Shown: positions 49,139-60,100, numbered from the stretch's first letter. The stretch is 64,000 bases of DNA from Planctomycetota bacterium (GCA_003576905.1 QEVG01000027.1:1-64000), one strand, 5' to 3'. Translations and numbers: made by a program. The notes: generated from the letters alone by a model not told the origin.

Positions 49139-51217
49139 TCAGGCCACCGTGGCGCGCGGCGCGTCCGACGAACGCGGCGCCGCGACCGGCGCCGAGACGG
49201 ACTTCTGCCCGCCGGGGGACGTGCGGAGGATGTCTTCGCACAGCGCCCGGAGCGGCTCGGCCACGCTCCACGCCTGCCACGGGCACCCGCCGGGCGTGTG
49301 GGGCGGATCGGCATCGGCCACTTCGCTGACGCTGCCGATGCCCGCCTCGCTCAAGTGCGGCAGCAGGCCATCGAGGAACCCCCGCGCCGTTCGCATCGCC
49401 TCCGGCGCCTCGCCATGGGCCCTGACAAACGCGGTCACGAAGGGACCGAGCAGCCAGGGCCAGACCGTGCCCTGGTGATAGGCTTCGTCCCGTGCCCGTG
49501 GATCGCCCGAATACCGCGATCGATAGTCCGCGCTGCCCGGCGCGAGCGTGCGCAAACCGATCGGCGTGAGCAGGTCGCGCCGGCATACGTCGACGACGCT
49601 TCGCCACCGCGCGGTGTCGAGGATCGGATATGCAAGGCTGATCGCGATAATCTGGTTCGGGCGGATCGACGCGTCCACCGTGCCCGGCACATGGTCCACG
49701 TCCAGCACGTCGTACAAGCAGCCCGCGGCGCCGTTCCAGAATCGCGTGTTGAACGTCCCGCGCGCCCGCGCCGCAAGCATGTCCCAGTGATCGGCGCGCT
49801 TGCCGTCGCCGAGACGGTCAGCGAAGGACGCGGCGATCTCCAGGGCGTTGTACCAGAGCGCGCTGATCTCCACCGGCTTTCCGATGCGCGGCGTCACCGC
49901 CCGGTCGGGCAGCTTGGCGTCCATCCAGGTCAGCGCGAAGCCGTCTTCGCCGGCGGCGAGCAGGCCGTCCGGCGCGAGGCGGATGCCGTGCCGCGTGCCG
50001 GTCTCGTGCGCGTCGAGAATCGCGCAGATGACGGGATAGAGCTCATCCGCGATCAGCGGCCAGTCCTCGGTGTAGGCCACGTAGCGGCCGATCGCGTGAA
50101 TGAACCAGAGCGTGGCGTCGACCGTGTTGTACGCGGGCGGCTCGCGAAAGTCCGGAAAGCGGTTCGGGATCATCCCGCCGTTGACGTACTTCGCAAAGGT
50201 CTGGATGATCCGCCGCGCCTCGGCAAAGCGCCCCGGCACGAGGCACAGGCCCGGCAGCGAGATGAAGGTGTCGCGCCCCCAGTCTGAAAACCACGGGAAC
50301 CCGGCGAGTATCGTTTTGTAAGTGTCGTCGCGCGTGGCGAGAAAGTCGCCTGCGGCGCGAAGCAGCGGCTCGGCAAGCGGGTCATCCTCCGCGCGTTCGA
50401 TCAGCGGCACCTTGGCCCGCGCCGCGGCCTCGACAAACGCCTTTTCATGCAACCTCCACGGGCGCTGCTGCGTTGAGGCGGCGCAGACCAGGCCCCCGGC
50501 GGCGCCGGCGGGCTCGAGTGTCGCCGTGATGACCCCGGGCATGAAGAGATCCTGCGTGGCGTCGTAGCCGCGCTGGGCGTCGGTGCTGAGCACAAACTGG
50601 TAGTACCAGTCCGGCCGCGGCTTGAACGTGCCGTTGTGCGATAGAAACCAGTCCGGCCGCCCACCCGACCAGTGAAAGGCGAGTTGGTCGGGACCGGTCT
50701 CGACGTTTGGCGGGCCCATCTCCCGGTAATTGGTCAGGGTGTGGAAGTGCCGGCTCGTGCACAGCGGCCGCACGGACAACTGCACCGGCCTGTCGCCCTC
50801 CACAAGCCGGAATCGGATGAACGTCGTGTCTTCGCCGTAGCTCATGCACAAAGACTGCTCGATCACCGATGCCCCTGCGCGCCACCTCCACGTCGGATAC
50901 GGGTGCGTCGTGAAAGATTCGAGTAGCCGGTACCCCTGCGGGTGAACCGTCTCGACGTAGTCATTGGTGGCCAGTTCATAGGTCAGGCCGTCGATCAGGG
51001 CCGTCACTTCAAGTTTGGCCAGCAGCACAAAGCGCTCGACGGGCGCCTCGACGGCGGCAACCAGCAGGCCGTGATACCGGCGCGTCAGCATCTGGTTGAC
51101 GGCCGCCATCGCATAGCCGCCGCGCCCGTTGGTCACCAGCCATTCGAGCTGCCGTGCCGTGTTCAGATCGCCGCAGCGCGATTTGTCGATGCGATAGATG
51201 TTCTGGCCCAAGTCCAT
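49139..51217 (-). CDS. Glycogen debranching enzyme (amylo-alpha-1,6-glucosidase, GH133-type)
   Basis: The 692-aa cytoplasmic protein starts with the N-terminal GDE domain (EWLVTNGRGGYAMAAVNQMLTRRYHGLLVA, quoted in part: TNGRGGYAM and RRYHGLLVA). The C-terminal (alpha/alpha)6 barrel follows from about residue 310, with FPWFSDWGRDTFISLPGL, NTVDATLWFIHA, and DEAYHQGTVWPWLLGPF. These are the conserved catalytic segments of bacterial and archaeal debranching enzymes that hydrolyse alpha-1,6 branches. The ATG at 51217 is preceded by GGAAGGGG. No glycogen synthase or phosphorylase lies nearby. Confidence 0.93.
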   Translation of the reverse strand: MDLGQNIYRIDKSRCGDLNTARQLEWLVTNGRGGYAMAAVNQMLTRRYHGLLVAAVEAPVERFVLLAKLEVTALIDGLTYELATNDYVETVHPQGYRLLESFTTHPYPTWRWRAGASVIEQSLCMSYGEDTTFIRFRLVEGDRPVQLSVRPLCTSRHFHTLTNYREMGPPNVETGPDQLAFHWSGGRPDWFLSHNGTFKPRPDWYYQFVLSTDAQRGYDATQDLFMPGVITATLEPAGAAGGLVCAASTQQRPWRLHEKAFVEAAARAKVPLIERAEDDPLAEPLLRAAGDFLATRDDTYKTILAGFPWFSDWGRDTFISLPGLCLVPGRFAEARRIIQTFAKYVNGGMIPNRFPDFREPPAYNTVDATLWFIHAIGRYVAYTEDWPLIADELYPVICAILDAHETGTRHGIRLAPDGLLAAGEDGFALTWMDAKLPDRAVTPRIGKPVEISALWYNALEIAASFADRLGDGKRADHWDMLAARARGTFNTRFWNGAAGCLYDVLDVDHVPGTVDASIRPNQIIAISLAYPILDTARWRSVVDVCRRDLLTPIGLRTLAPGSADYRSRYSGDPRARDEAYHQGTVWPWLLGPFVTAFVRAHGEAPEAMRTARGFLDGLLPHLSEAGIGSVSEVADADPPHTPGGCPWQAWSVAEPLRALCEDILRTSPGGQKSVSAPVAAPRSSDAPRATVA

Positions 51218-51556
51218 TACCCCTTCCGGCCCGACGCCCCCGGGACCTCCGATGTCCCGCACGCGCGGGCGATTGACCCGGCCGCAGCCCGCCGTCGCGG
51301 CCGGAACAATGGCCGCCAACGCCCTGACGCGGATCAATTCTCCCAACAAACTAACCCCACCGCGCTGATCGGGCAATAGCCCGCGAGGATCTGACGTCAA
51401 TGGGGAACAGGCGGTAGCGTCGTCTTTCCGCCATATACACGCTTCTCGCTACGGAAATATCGCGGCATTGGCTGTATGCTTTCCATGTCGCGCCGATCGA
51501 CCCGGCCGAGCCGAAGCCCTCGTTGCACTCATTCTCAGTATCCATGGAGGACGATC
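51218..51556. other. Divergent spacer between the debranching enzyme and eda
   Basis: No gene is visible. The right-hand ~120 bp are less GC-rich and should hold the eda promoter, but no convincing hexamer pair is seen. Confidence 0.35.
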
Positions 51557-52216
51557 ATGGCTCGCGAATCCCCTACATCCGCCGTGGAAATAATCCTCCA
51601 GCGGCGTGTGAGCGCCATTCTCCGAACCCACGACCAGTCGCTCGCCCGCAATGCGATGTCGGCGGCCGTCGCCGGCGGATTCCGAATGATCGAATTCACG
51701 CTCACCATACCCGGCGCGCCGGCCCTCATCGCCGAGTTCGCGAAACAGCGCGACCTGCTCGTTGGCGCGGGCACGGTTCTGACAATCGACGACGCGCGCC
51801 GGGCCGTGGAGGCCGGCGCGCAGTTTCTTGTCTCTCCCGTGTGCGACCCGGCGGTGATCGCGGAGGCTAGGCGGCTTGGTGTCGCCGCAATACCTGGCAC
51901 ATTCACTCCGACCGAGATGCTCGAGGCGCACAGGGCCGGCGCCGCCTTCGTGAAACTCTTCCCCTCGCCGCACGACGTCGCCGGCTATGTCAGCGCCGTC
52001 CTCGGCCCTCTGCCCTTCCTGCGCATTTTTCCCACGGCGGGGGTCACGCCGGATAACTTCGTCGACGTGCTGCAAGCCGGCGCCACCGGCGTCGGCTTCG
52101 TAAAGAGCCTGTTTGAACCCGAAGACATGCGCGCCGGCGCCTTTGCAAGTATTGAACGCCGTGCCCACAACATCATGTCCAAGCTGGAGTCCGTAGCGGC
52201 TGTCCGCGCGACGTAA
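51557..52216 (+). CDS. eda: 2-keto-3-deoxy-6-phosphogluconate (KDPG) aldolase family protein
   Basis: The enzyme cleaves KDPG to pyruvate and glyceraldehyde 3-phosphate in the Entner-Doudoroff pathway. The 219-aa class I aldolase has E46 (IEFTLT) and the Schiff-base K133 (FVKLFPS), at the same numbering as the E. coli enzyme (E45, K133). It also has LVGAGTVLT, IPGTFTPTE and PTAGVTPDNF. GGAGG lies 6 nt before the ATG. No edd gene is adjacent, so related KHG or KDPGal aldolase activity is possible. The 3' end faces the next gene with a 6-bp gap. Confidence 0.9.
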   Translation: MARESPTSAVEIILQRRVSAILRTHDQSLARNAMSAAVAGGFRMIEFTLTIPGAPALIAEFAKQRDLLVGAGTVLTIDDARRAVEAGAQFLVSPVCDPAVIAEARRLGVAAIPGTFTPTEMLEAHRAGAAFVKLFPSPHDVAGYVSAVLGPLPFLRIFPTAGVTPDNFVDVLQAGATGVGFVKSLFEPEDMRAGAFASIERRAHNIMSKLESVAAVRAT

Positions 52217-52222
52217 CGTCCG

Positions 52223-55200
52223 TCACGGCAGTACGAGGTCCATGAACGTCTGCGTATCCGCCGCGTCGATGACGGTGTCTCCGTTCGCATCGGCACGGGT
52301 GTGGGCGCACGTGGGATAGGCGGCCGCGTACGCCACGGGGTCCAGAAGCGCCAGTACGAAGGGTTCGATGTCAAACACGTTTACTGCGCAGTCGCAGTTC
52401 ATATCGCCGAAAAATCCGACCTCTCCCGTCACATCCACCACCACCGACGTCGCGAGCACGCGGACCGACACCCCGCTGCACGGCACGTCCACCGCGGAAA
52501 ACGTCCCTGACCGCGAGGCGTACGTCATCACCGTGAACGACTGCCCAATGGTGGGCACGAATCCATTCACGAATCGCACGCGAAGCGTCCCGTCGAGTGT
52601 CGCCGCGCCGCCCACGGCCAGTACGTCATGCTGTGCGCCCGGCACGGCTCCGGCGATCTCAATGTCGAGCAAGCCCGAGGCCGACTGGGCAAATGTTCCG
52701 CTCACCGCGAGTTGCCCCGTTGACTGCCCCGGCTGCACCGTTCCGCCGCTGGAGACGTTGCCGGAAACCGTTCCGCTCCCACGCAGCGCGCCGCCCTGAA
52801 TCTCGATGAGCGCCGTCGCCGACAACGTGCCGTTTACGGTCGTCGTTCCGCCTGTCTGCAAAAGACCGCCGATCCGACTGATCGTGGATGAAGCTTCCAC
52901 GGTGACACTGCCCGATGTCGTGAATGGCCCGTCGCCGATGTTCATTGTCGCGCCGGCCGTCGCCAGCAACGTCCCGGAATTGGTAAGACCCATCGTGTTG
53001 TCGGGGTTGAGTGTGAGCGTCGCGGGCTGGTTGGCGACGATCGTCCCCTGGTTGGTAATCGGCGTGATGTTAAACCCGATCTGCCCGCTGCCTGAGATCG
53101 TATTATCCACATTGACCAGTGCCCCGCCACTGACTCCGAGGATGCGATTGTTGACGTTGTTTGACATCGTGAGCTGCCCGCTGCCGGAAAGAAAAAGCGG
53201 TCCACCGGTCGGCTCGAAGTCCGTGAAGCTGCCCGTTGACGCGATGTGGATCACGCCGCTGTTGACGATCTGCCCCGTAAAAGTGACGTCGGCGTTATTG
53301 ACAAGTTCAATCCGGCCCGCGTTCTCAACCGCCGTCGTCGTACCGTCGAAGGTCGCGGCCGGGTTGACCCGTATTACGCCGGAACCGGTTGTTGCAAACG
53401 CCCCGCCGATAAAGGTCGCGTTCGAGATATCCACCAGTGAGCCGTCGGCCGCCTCGATGGAGCCGGCGGCGTTGTCAAACGCGCCGTTGACCAGCCGCAT
53501 CGTTGCCCCGTCTTCCGCGCGGAGCACGCCCGTATTAACCATCGCCCCGACGGCAGGGTCCAAAGTCAGTGTCGCCGCCTGATCGGCGATGATCACGCCG
53601 TGATTGGCAAACTCAAGCGTGTTGGCGCCGATCTGCCCGGAACCCCGAATCGTGTTATCCATGTTGGCAAGCGATCCGCCGCTTGCCCCCACGATGCGAT
53701 TGCCCGTGTTGTTCGACAGGTTGATTATCCCGCCTCCGCTCAGAGTCGTCGGGCCGTCCGCGATCCGCAGGTCGGTGTTGACGCCGGTCGAGTTCACGTC
53801 CATGCGGAAATTGTTCACCAGCGACCCGCGGACGGTCACCACCCCCGCGGTCTGAATCTCGAACGGCCCGCTGAGCGATACGGCCGATGCCTGTCCGTTC
53901 AGTTCGTTCGCGCTGACGGCCCGGAAGCGCCCTGTTCCCGTGGCGGCGAGTTCTCCGCCGACCACGGTCGCCGATGACAGCTCAACGGCCGATGCGTCGC
54001 GCGATTCGATCCGCCCGCTGTCGTTTTCGAACGAGCCGTTGACAAGTCGAAGCGTCGCACCTGCCTCGGCGGCCAGCGTCCCCTCGTTGACGAGACTCCC
54101 CAGCGGGTCGAGGGTCAGACTGACGCTCGCATCGGCGGTGATCGTCCCCATGTTCGTGATCGCCATCGTGTTGACGCCGATCTGCCCCGCGCCGCGAATC
54201 GTATTACTCACGTTAACCAGCGAACCGCCGTTGACCCCGATGATCCGGTTGCTCACGTGGTTGCCGAGTGCCACAATGCCGCCACCCGTCAGCTCCACCG
54301 GCCCGTCATGGCACTCCAGTTCCGTCGCCGTACCGGAAGACAGCAGGGCGATCGTCCCCGAGTTGACCAGGTCCCCGAAAAGCCGCACGTCGACGCCGTT
54401 CATCGCCTCGAGGCGTCCCGCGTTCGTCAGGGTGTGCATTGTCGAGTAAAGCGATGTGCCGCTCACCGCCCGAACCGCGCCGCTGCCGGCGCTGGCCAGC
54501 GTTCCACCCGAGACCCCCGTCGCCGAGAGCAGCACGAGCGACCCGTCGGCGGCCTCGATCACGCCTCCGGCGTTGAGAAAATCCCCGTTGCTCAGGCGCA
54601 ATGTTCCGCCGGCTTCGGCTCGAAGGATTCCGGTATTGACCAGCGCGGTCGTCGACGGGTCGATCACCAGTTCAGTCGGCTGATCGGCGATGATCGCCCC
54701 GGAGTTCGTGATTGCGGTGGCGTCGACCCCGATCTGGCCCGCGCCGCGGATCACGTTGTCAACGTTCACGAGCGAGCCGAGATTGATACCCATCAGGCGA
54801 TTGTTCGCGCTGTTGGACAGGAGAATCGTCCCCCCGCCCGAGAGCGTCACCACGCCCCCGTCGAATCGGATGTCCGTGAAGTTTCCGGCGGAATTGAGGC
54901 TCACTTCGCCCGCGTTCGTCAACGCGCCTGCCGCGGGACCGGTCGCCAGCGTGAGTATCCGGATGTTGGGAAGGGTCAACCGGTCCCCTGCGTCAACGGT
55001 CAGATTATCAACCGTTGCGTTGACGTTGAGCGTCACTGCCGACGCCGTGAATATATCCAGATTATCAATAAAGACGTTGTACGTGCCGCCCGCGCCGTTC
55101 TGCGGCACATCCGCCGGATCCCAGTTCGACGCGGCGTTCCAGTCGCCCGTGCCGCCGACCCATACGGCGTCAAGCTGGGCAGCCTCGGCAGGGCTGAAAA

Positions 55201-55291
55201 TGCCTGCACACGCACCGGCCCAGACCGCGATCAGGCCGGCGATTCGCGGCTTCCACGAGACATCCTGATGCAGCGCGGGCAGGCGGCGCAT
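52223..55291 (-). CDS. Giant secreted beta-repeat surface protein with double EF-hand tail
   Basis: The 1022-aa protein has a signal peptide (about residues 15-38, ending PAEAA). The segment WVGGTGDWNAASNWDP follows, which opens many autotransporter-associated and planctomycete surface proteins. About five repeats of 150-160 residues follow, each with LVNVDNTIRGAGQIG, ITNxGTIxAD and LRAEAGxTLRL, suggesting a long beta-helix. A final region includes a GAxLDIEIAG motif. The C-terminal ~60 residues form a dockerin-like double EF-hand (GDMNCDCAVNVFDI, then DANGDTVIDAAD). GAGGGAT lies about 5 nt before the ATG. It has no autotransporter barrel. Confidence 0.85.
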   Translation of the reverse strand: MRRLPALHQDVSWKPRIAGLIAVWAGACAGIFSPAEAAQLDAVWVGGTGDWNAASNWDPADVPQNGAGGTYNVFIDNLDIFTASAVTLNVNATVDNLTVDAGDRLTLPNIRILTLATGPAAGALTNAGEVSLNSAGNFTDIRFDGGVVTLSGGGTILLSNSANNRLMGINLGSLVNVDNVIRGAGQIGVDATAITNSGAIIADQPTELVIDPSTTALVNTGILRAEAGGTLRLSNGDFLNAGGVIEAADGSLVLLSATGVSGGTLASAGSGAVRAVSGTSLYSTMHTLTNAGRLEAMNGVDVRLFGDLVNSGTIALLSSGTATELECHDGPVELTGGGIVALGNHVSNRIIGVNGGSLVNVSNTIRGAGQIGVNTMAITNMGTITADASVSLTLDPLGSLVNEGTLAAEAGATLRLVNGSFENDSGRIESRDASAVELSSATVVGGELAATGTGRFRAVSANELNGQASAVSLSGPFEIQTAGVVTVRGSLVNNFRMDVNSTGVNTDLRIADGPTTLSGGGIINLSNNTGNRIVGASGGSLANMDNTIRGSGQIGANTLEFANHGVIIADQAATLTLDPAVGAMVNTGVLRAEDGATMRLVNGAFDNAAGSIEAADGSLVDISNATFIGGAFATTGSGVIRVNPAATFDGTTTAVENAGRIELVNNADVTFTGQIVNSGVIHIASTGSFTDFEPTGGPLFLSGSGQLTMSNNVNNRILGVSGGALVNVDNTISGSGQIGFNITPITNQGTIVANQPATLTLNPDNTMGLTNSGTLLATAGATMNIGDGPFTTSGSVTVEASSTISRIGGLLQTGGTTTVNGTLSATALIEIQGGALRGSGTVSGNVSSGGTVQPGQSTGQLAVSGTFAQSASGLLDIEIAGAVPGAQHDVLAVGGAATLDGTLRVRFVNGFVPTIGQSFTVMTYASRSGTFSAVDVPCSGVSVRVLATSVVVDVTGEVGFFGDMNCDCAVNVFDIEPFVLALLDPVAYAAAYPTCAHTRADANGDTVIDAADTQTFMDLVLP

Positions 55292-55453
55292 GTGTATCCC
55301 TCGGGATTGCCGAACCGGGTGCTCGTGCGAGGTCGCCCCCCGAGTCAGACGAAGGCCGAATCGTTACGAAACGACCCTTTACAGAATATCAGGTCCCCCG
55401 GCGTTTCTCAAGAAACAACGCATTTCACCGCACCGCAAGCGACTCCGCGCGAT

Positions 55454-56983
55454 TCAGTGTTGCCTGTCGAGCTGCCGGTAATGCACGGCCTCGCTCAGAT
55501 GCTCGGCGGAGATGCGCTCGCTTCCCGCAAGGTCCGCGATCGTCCGCGCCAACCGCAGGACCTTGTCATGCGCACGTGCCGACAGGCCCAGTTCGGTCAT
55601 CGCCTGTTTCAGAATCATTTCGCCGGCACTGTCCAGCGCGCAGTGCTGCCGCACCAGGCGCGGGCCCATCCGAGCGTTCAGCATCGTCTTCTTCCCCGCG
55701 AAGCGCTCGCGCTGCACGGTCCGCGCCGCCAACACGGACTCCCGCATGGTCGTCGAATTCGTCCCCGGCCGCGTGTGCCGCAGCTCATCGAACGGCACTG
55801 CCGGCACGTTGACATGAATATCGATGCGATCGATCAGCGGCCCGCTGACCCGGGCGCGGTACCTTTCCACCTGTGGGGGTGAACACTTGCAGGGCTTCCG
55901 CGCGTCGGTCATATAGCCGCACGGACAGGGATTCATCGCCGCCACCAGCATGAACTCCGCCGGGAAGCGGACCACACTGTGCGATCGCGCGATCGTGACG
56001 CAGCCATCCTCCATCGGCTGGCGCAGCGTCTCCAGGATTGACCGCTGAAACTCCGGAAACTCGTCCAGAAAAAGCACCCCGTGATGCGCCAGCGACACTT
56101 CGCCAGCCTGCGGAACCGACCCGCCGCCCACGAGGGCCGGGCTGCTCGCCGAATGATGCGGCGTTCGAACCGGGCGGGTCGCCATCAGCGTCGCGTCCGG
56201 CGGAAGCTTTCCGGCCGCGGACCAGATGCGCGTCGTCTCCAGCGATTCGGCCAGTGTCAGCGGCGGGAGGATCGTCGGAAGGCACTTCGCCATGAATGTC
56301 TTGCCGGAGCCGGGCGGCCCGACGAGCAGAACATTGTGCCCGCCGGCGGCAGCAATGGTCAGTGCCCGCTTCGCGAATTCCTGCCCCCGGACGTCGGCGA
56401 AGTCCACGTCGTAAGACGCCGCCTGGGCAAACGCGGAATCCAGGTCAATGTGGATCGGCTCGAGCGGCAGCTGGGCGGTGACGAAGCCGACCGCCTCGGT
56501 AAGCGAGGATACGGGGATCACCTCCAGCCCTTCGACGACGGCCGCCTCGTTGGCATTCTCGCGCGGAACGAGGATTCCGCGGAAGCCTCCCTCGCGCGCC
56601 GTCATTGCGATCGACAGCGCACCCTTGATCGGGCGAACGCGCCCGTCCAGCGCCAGTTCGCCGACGATCATGTACTCCTTGATATCCGGCGGGAACGTGC
56701 CATCCGCCGCAAGGAGCATCCCCAGGGCGATCGGGAGATCGAACGCCGGACCCTCTTTGCGGATGTCCGCCGGGGCGAGGTTTATCACCGTGCGATGCGC
56801 CGGCGGCTGGTATCCGCAATTCGTGATGGCCGTGCGAATTCGTTCCAGGCTCTCCTTCACCGCGGCGTCCGGCATGCCCACGATCGCCGGGTTTGCGAAT
56901 CCGCGCGACGCGACATTCACCTCGACTTCGCATGGTATGGCATCGATCCCGAACAACGTTGCGCTCTGAATCTGCACCAGCAT
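55454..56983 (-). CDS. comM: YifB/ComM-family Mg-chelatase-like AAA+ ATPase
   Basis: The 509-aa protein has an N-terminal Lon-protease-like domain (about 1-175; NLAPADIRKEGPAFDLPIALG is typical, quoted in part: GPAFDLPIALG). The AAA+ core follows with Walker A GPPGSGKT (about 217-224) and Walker B VLFLDEFPEF. The region PHHSASSPALVGGG and a Cys-rich insert (MNPCPCGYMTDARKPCKCS) mark the YifB branch, and a C-terminal magnesium chelatase-like domain closes it. ComM acts as a branch-migration helicase in natural transformation in Vibrio and Haemophilus; a similar role here is inferred. Confidence 0.93.
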   Translation of the reverse strand: MLVQIQSATLFGIDAIPCEVEVNVASRGFANPAIVGMPDAAVKESLERIRTAITNCGYQPPAHRTVINLAPADIRKEGPAFDLPIALGMLLAADGTFPPDIKEYMIVGELALDGRVRPIKGALSIAMTAREGGFRGILVPRENANEAAVVEGLEVIPVSSLTEAVGFVTAQLPLEPIHIDLDSAFAQAASYDVDFADVRGQEFAKRALTIAAAGGHNVLLVGPPGSGKTFMAKCLPTILPPLTLAESLETTRIWSAAGKLPPDATLMATRPVRTPHHSASSPALVGGGSVPQAGEVSLAHHGVLFLDEFPEFQRSILETLRQPMEDGCVTIARSHSVVRFPAEFMLVAAMNPCPCGYMTDARKPCKCSPPQVERYRARVSGPLIDRIDIHVNVPAVPFDELRHTRPGTNSTTMRESVLAARTVQRERFAGKKTMLNARMGPRLVRQHCALDSAGEMILKQAMTELGLSARAHDKVLRLARTIADLAGSERISAEHLSEAVHYRQLDRQH

Positions 56984-57090
56984 GCGGGCAGCGTACTAGC
57001 CCTTCCCAAACCGGACAAGCGTATCGCGAAGCCCTGCCGCGACCGAAACCTCGCTCCCGCCGGCGGGTTTTGTGGCCGCCGCGCCCGCCG

Positions 57091-57096
57091 TACAAT
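57091..57096 (+). promoter_or_regulatory. -10-like TACAAT before the FixL-like kinase gene
   Basis: TACAAT preceded by GCCG lies 36 bp before the ATG at 57133. TTTTGT 17 bp upstream (57068-57073) is a weak -35 candidate. The layout matches the TACAAT boxes before other genes in the window. Confidence 0.4.
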
Positions 57097-57132
57097 GGCG
57101 ACGGCCAGACCGGCCCTCAGGAGGCAGCAGAG

Positions 57133-60100
57133 ATGCGCCACTCGTATTCGGCGAAGAGCGCGATTGGGTGTCTCCGAGGCACGCCCCGGTGCCAGTCGTC
57201 GTGTCTTCCTTTCGCGGTCGCGGGTCTGCTGTTCATGACGGCGCCGCTCTCGGCCGGCAGGCCAGCGCCGGCGTCCCCGAACGACCCGCCGCCGAAGAGC
57301 GTCCTGCTCCTGCACAGCTTCCATCCCGACACTGACTACACGATCCTCCAGCGCAGAGCCATCGTCGAGACGATCGTCAGGAAAGCGCCTCGGACGGATA
57401 TTCGCAACGAGTACCTCGATGTCTCTTCCGCGGACATGGAGAACGCATTTGACGAGCTCCGCGACGTGCTGAGAGTCAAGTTTCGGCACGACCTTTTCGA
57501 TCTGATCATCTGCACCGATACCGCCGCGTTTCAGTTCCTGACGCAGCACGGCGAAGAGCTTTTTCCCAGGGTGCCCATTGTCTTTTCCGCGCTCGTCCCG
57601 GCCGAGCTCGCCGCGCACGCGCGCGGCCGCGAGATCACCGGTGTCATGGAGCGCGTAGAGATCGCCGCGACGGTCCGCCTGATGCGGCGCCTGATGCCCA
57701 CTCTCGAACGCATCGTCATCGTGAACGACACGAAAGGGCATGGAAACCGACTACAGGCCCTGGCCAATGAAGCGCTGCGCGAATTCGAGGGGCAGATCCG
57801 ATTCGAGGAATGGCTCGACCAGCGCGTCGAAGGGCTGACCGACCGGGTCGCGCGTCTCGCGCCGCAGCGCGACGCCGTGCTTTTTCTCGCGGGCGGCGAC
57901 CTCTGGCCCGATCAACTGGACTCGACCGACACCGGCCTCTCGGCCATGTGTCGCGCTTCGCCCGTTCCCGTGTACGCGGTCTATGACGCCTACCTCGGCA
58001 GCGGCATCGTCGGCGGCGTTTTTGCCAGCGGCGAGGCCATGGGCCAAACGGCCGCCGAGCTGGCGCTCCGCGTTCTGGCGGGCGAGCGCGCATCGAACAT
58101 CCCCATCGTCTGGGAAAGTCCGAATCGAACCATGTTCGACGCAACCGCGCTCGGCAGATGGGGAATTTCCGAAGCGAGCCTGCCGCCCGGGAGCATCGTT
58201 CACACCGAACCCCCTTCCTTCGCGCGGAAGTACGGCTGGCTGATCGCCGCGGGCATTGTCTGCCTCCTCGTCGAGCTTGCGATCATCGCGTCCCTGGTGA
58301 ACCAGCGCCGCCTTCTGAGAAAGTCGGAAAAGGCACTGAGATCCAACGAGGCCCGCCTGCGGCTGCTCATCGAAAACTCGCCGGCAGCCATCGCCATGTT
58401 CGACTGCGACATGCGCTACATCGTCTACAGCCGGCGGTGGCTCACCGATTACAACCTCCCGCACGAATCCATCGTCGGCCTGTCCCATTACGAGGTCTTT
58501 CCCGACATCCCGGACCGATGGAAAGAGATACACCAGCGATGCCTTCGTGGCGCCCGGGAGAGCCTGCGCGAGGACTGTTTTGTCCGCAGCGACGGCACCA
58601 GCGTGTGGATCAACTGGGGCATCGAACCCTGGAGGGACGATCACGGCCGCATCGGCGGCATCATCATGTTCACCGAGGTGATCACCGAGCGCCGCCAGCT
58701 CGCCAGCGAATTGAGTCACTTCTTTGATCTCTCGATGGACGTGCTCTGTGTCATGGACGAACACGGCCGCTTTCATCGCGTCAACCGCGCCTTTTCCGCG
58801 ATCCTGGGATACCAGCCCGACGAACTCCTTCGGCAGCCCCTCATCGCCTTTGTCCACCCGGACGACCACGCAGCGACGACGACAGAGTTTCTCAAAAAGC
58901 TCTCGCGCGAGGCGGTCATCGACTTCGAAAACCGCGTCGTCCGCAAGGACGGATCGATCCGCTGGCTCCAGTGGCGCGCCACGAGCATCGCGTCGGACGG
59001 CCTCTGCCACGCCGTCGCCCGCGACATCACCGACCGCCGGGCATCGGAGCAATCCCTCCGCGAAAGCGAACGCCGACTGGCCCTTGTTCTCGATGCCACC
59101 AGCGAAGGCATCTGGGACTGGAACATCCAGACGGGTGAGGATTTCTTCAGCGACCAGTGGGTCAAGGCCCTCGGATACACGCGCGAAGACATCATCCCGC
59201 ACGTTTCATTCTGGGCGTCCATCGTCCATCCCGATGACATGCCCGTGGTGCTGGAAGCCCTGCAGGATCATCTCACGGGCAAGAAGCCGCTCTACCGGTG
59301 CGAAAACCGGCTCCGCATGCAGTCCGGAGAATACCGCTGGAACCTCGCATGCGGGCGCATCGTCGAATGGGACGAATACGGCAGGCCCTTGCGGATGATG
59401 GGGACCGACAGCGACATCAGCGGCCGCAAGGCCGCCGAATTCGCCCTGCACGAGGCGAACGAGCTGCTTCAGCAGCGTGTACTGGAAAAAACCGCGGCCC
59501 TGCGCGAAAGCGAAGAGCGTCTCTTCCGGCTCGCCAACGCCGCTTTCGAGGGTATCGCCATTCACGAAAACGGCCAGATCCTTGCCGCAAACCAGTCCTT
59601 TGGAGACCTCTTCGGGTATCGGCCGGACGAACTCATCGGCATGACCCGCCCCGAACTCATGGTCGACTGGCCGCCGGACGGCCAGTTCCCTGAGCCGAGC
59701 GCCGGCGAGGCATCGGAGGAAAAGGTGTGCGAGAGCATCGGCACGCGGCGCGACGGCTCGACGTTTCCGTGCGAGCTTCGCGCCAAGTGGATGCCCTATC
59801 AAGGGCGCTACGTGCGCGTCACCGCGGTTCGCGACATCACCGAGCGCCGCCGCGCCGCACAGGCCGAGGCGGAACATCGCAACGAACTGGCCCACGCGAT
59901 GCGCCGCGTGACCCTGGGCGAACTCGCCTCCGGCCTTGCCCACGAGCTGAACCAGCCCCTCGCGGCAATCGTCAACTACACCAACGCCTGCCTGCGGATC
60001 ATCGAGCGAAACCGCGAGGCCCGCGAAGAAATCTCGGACGCCATGCGCCAGGTCGCGACCCAGGCGCAGCGCGCCGGCGACATCATCCGCCGCATGCGGA

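Noticed and set aside
52223-55291. Type V autotransporter
   Set aside because: The N-terminal signature and beta-helix repeats are similar, but there is no C-terminal membrane beta-barrel; the protein ends in a double EF-hand tail.
54257-55882. 541-aa open frame on the plus strand
   Set aside because: It spans the 3' part of comM and the 5' part of the surface-protein gene in antisense. It is a GC-rich shadow without motifs.
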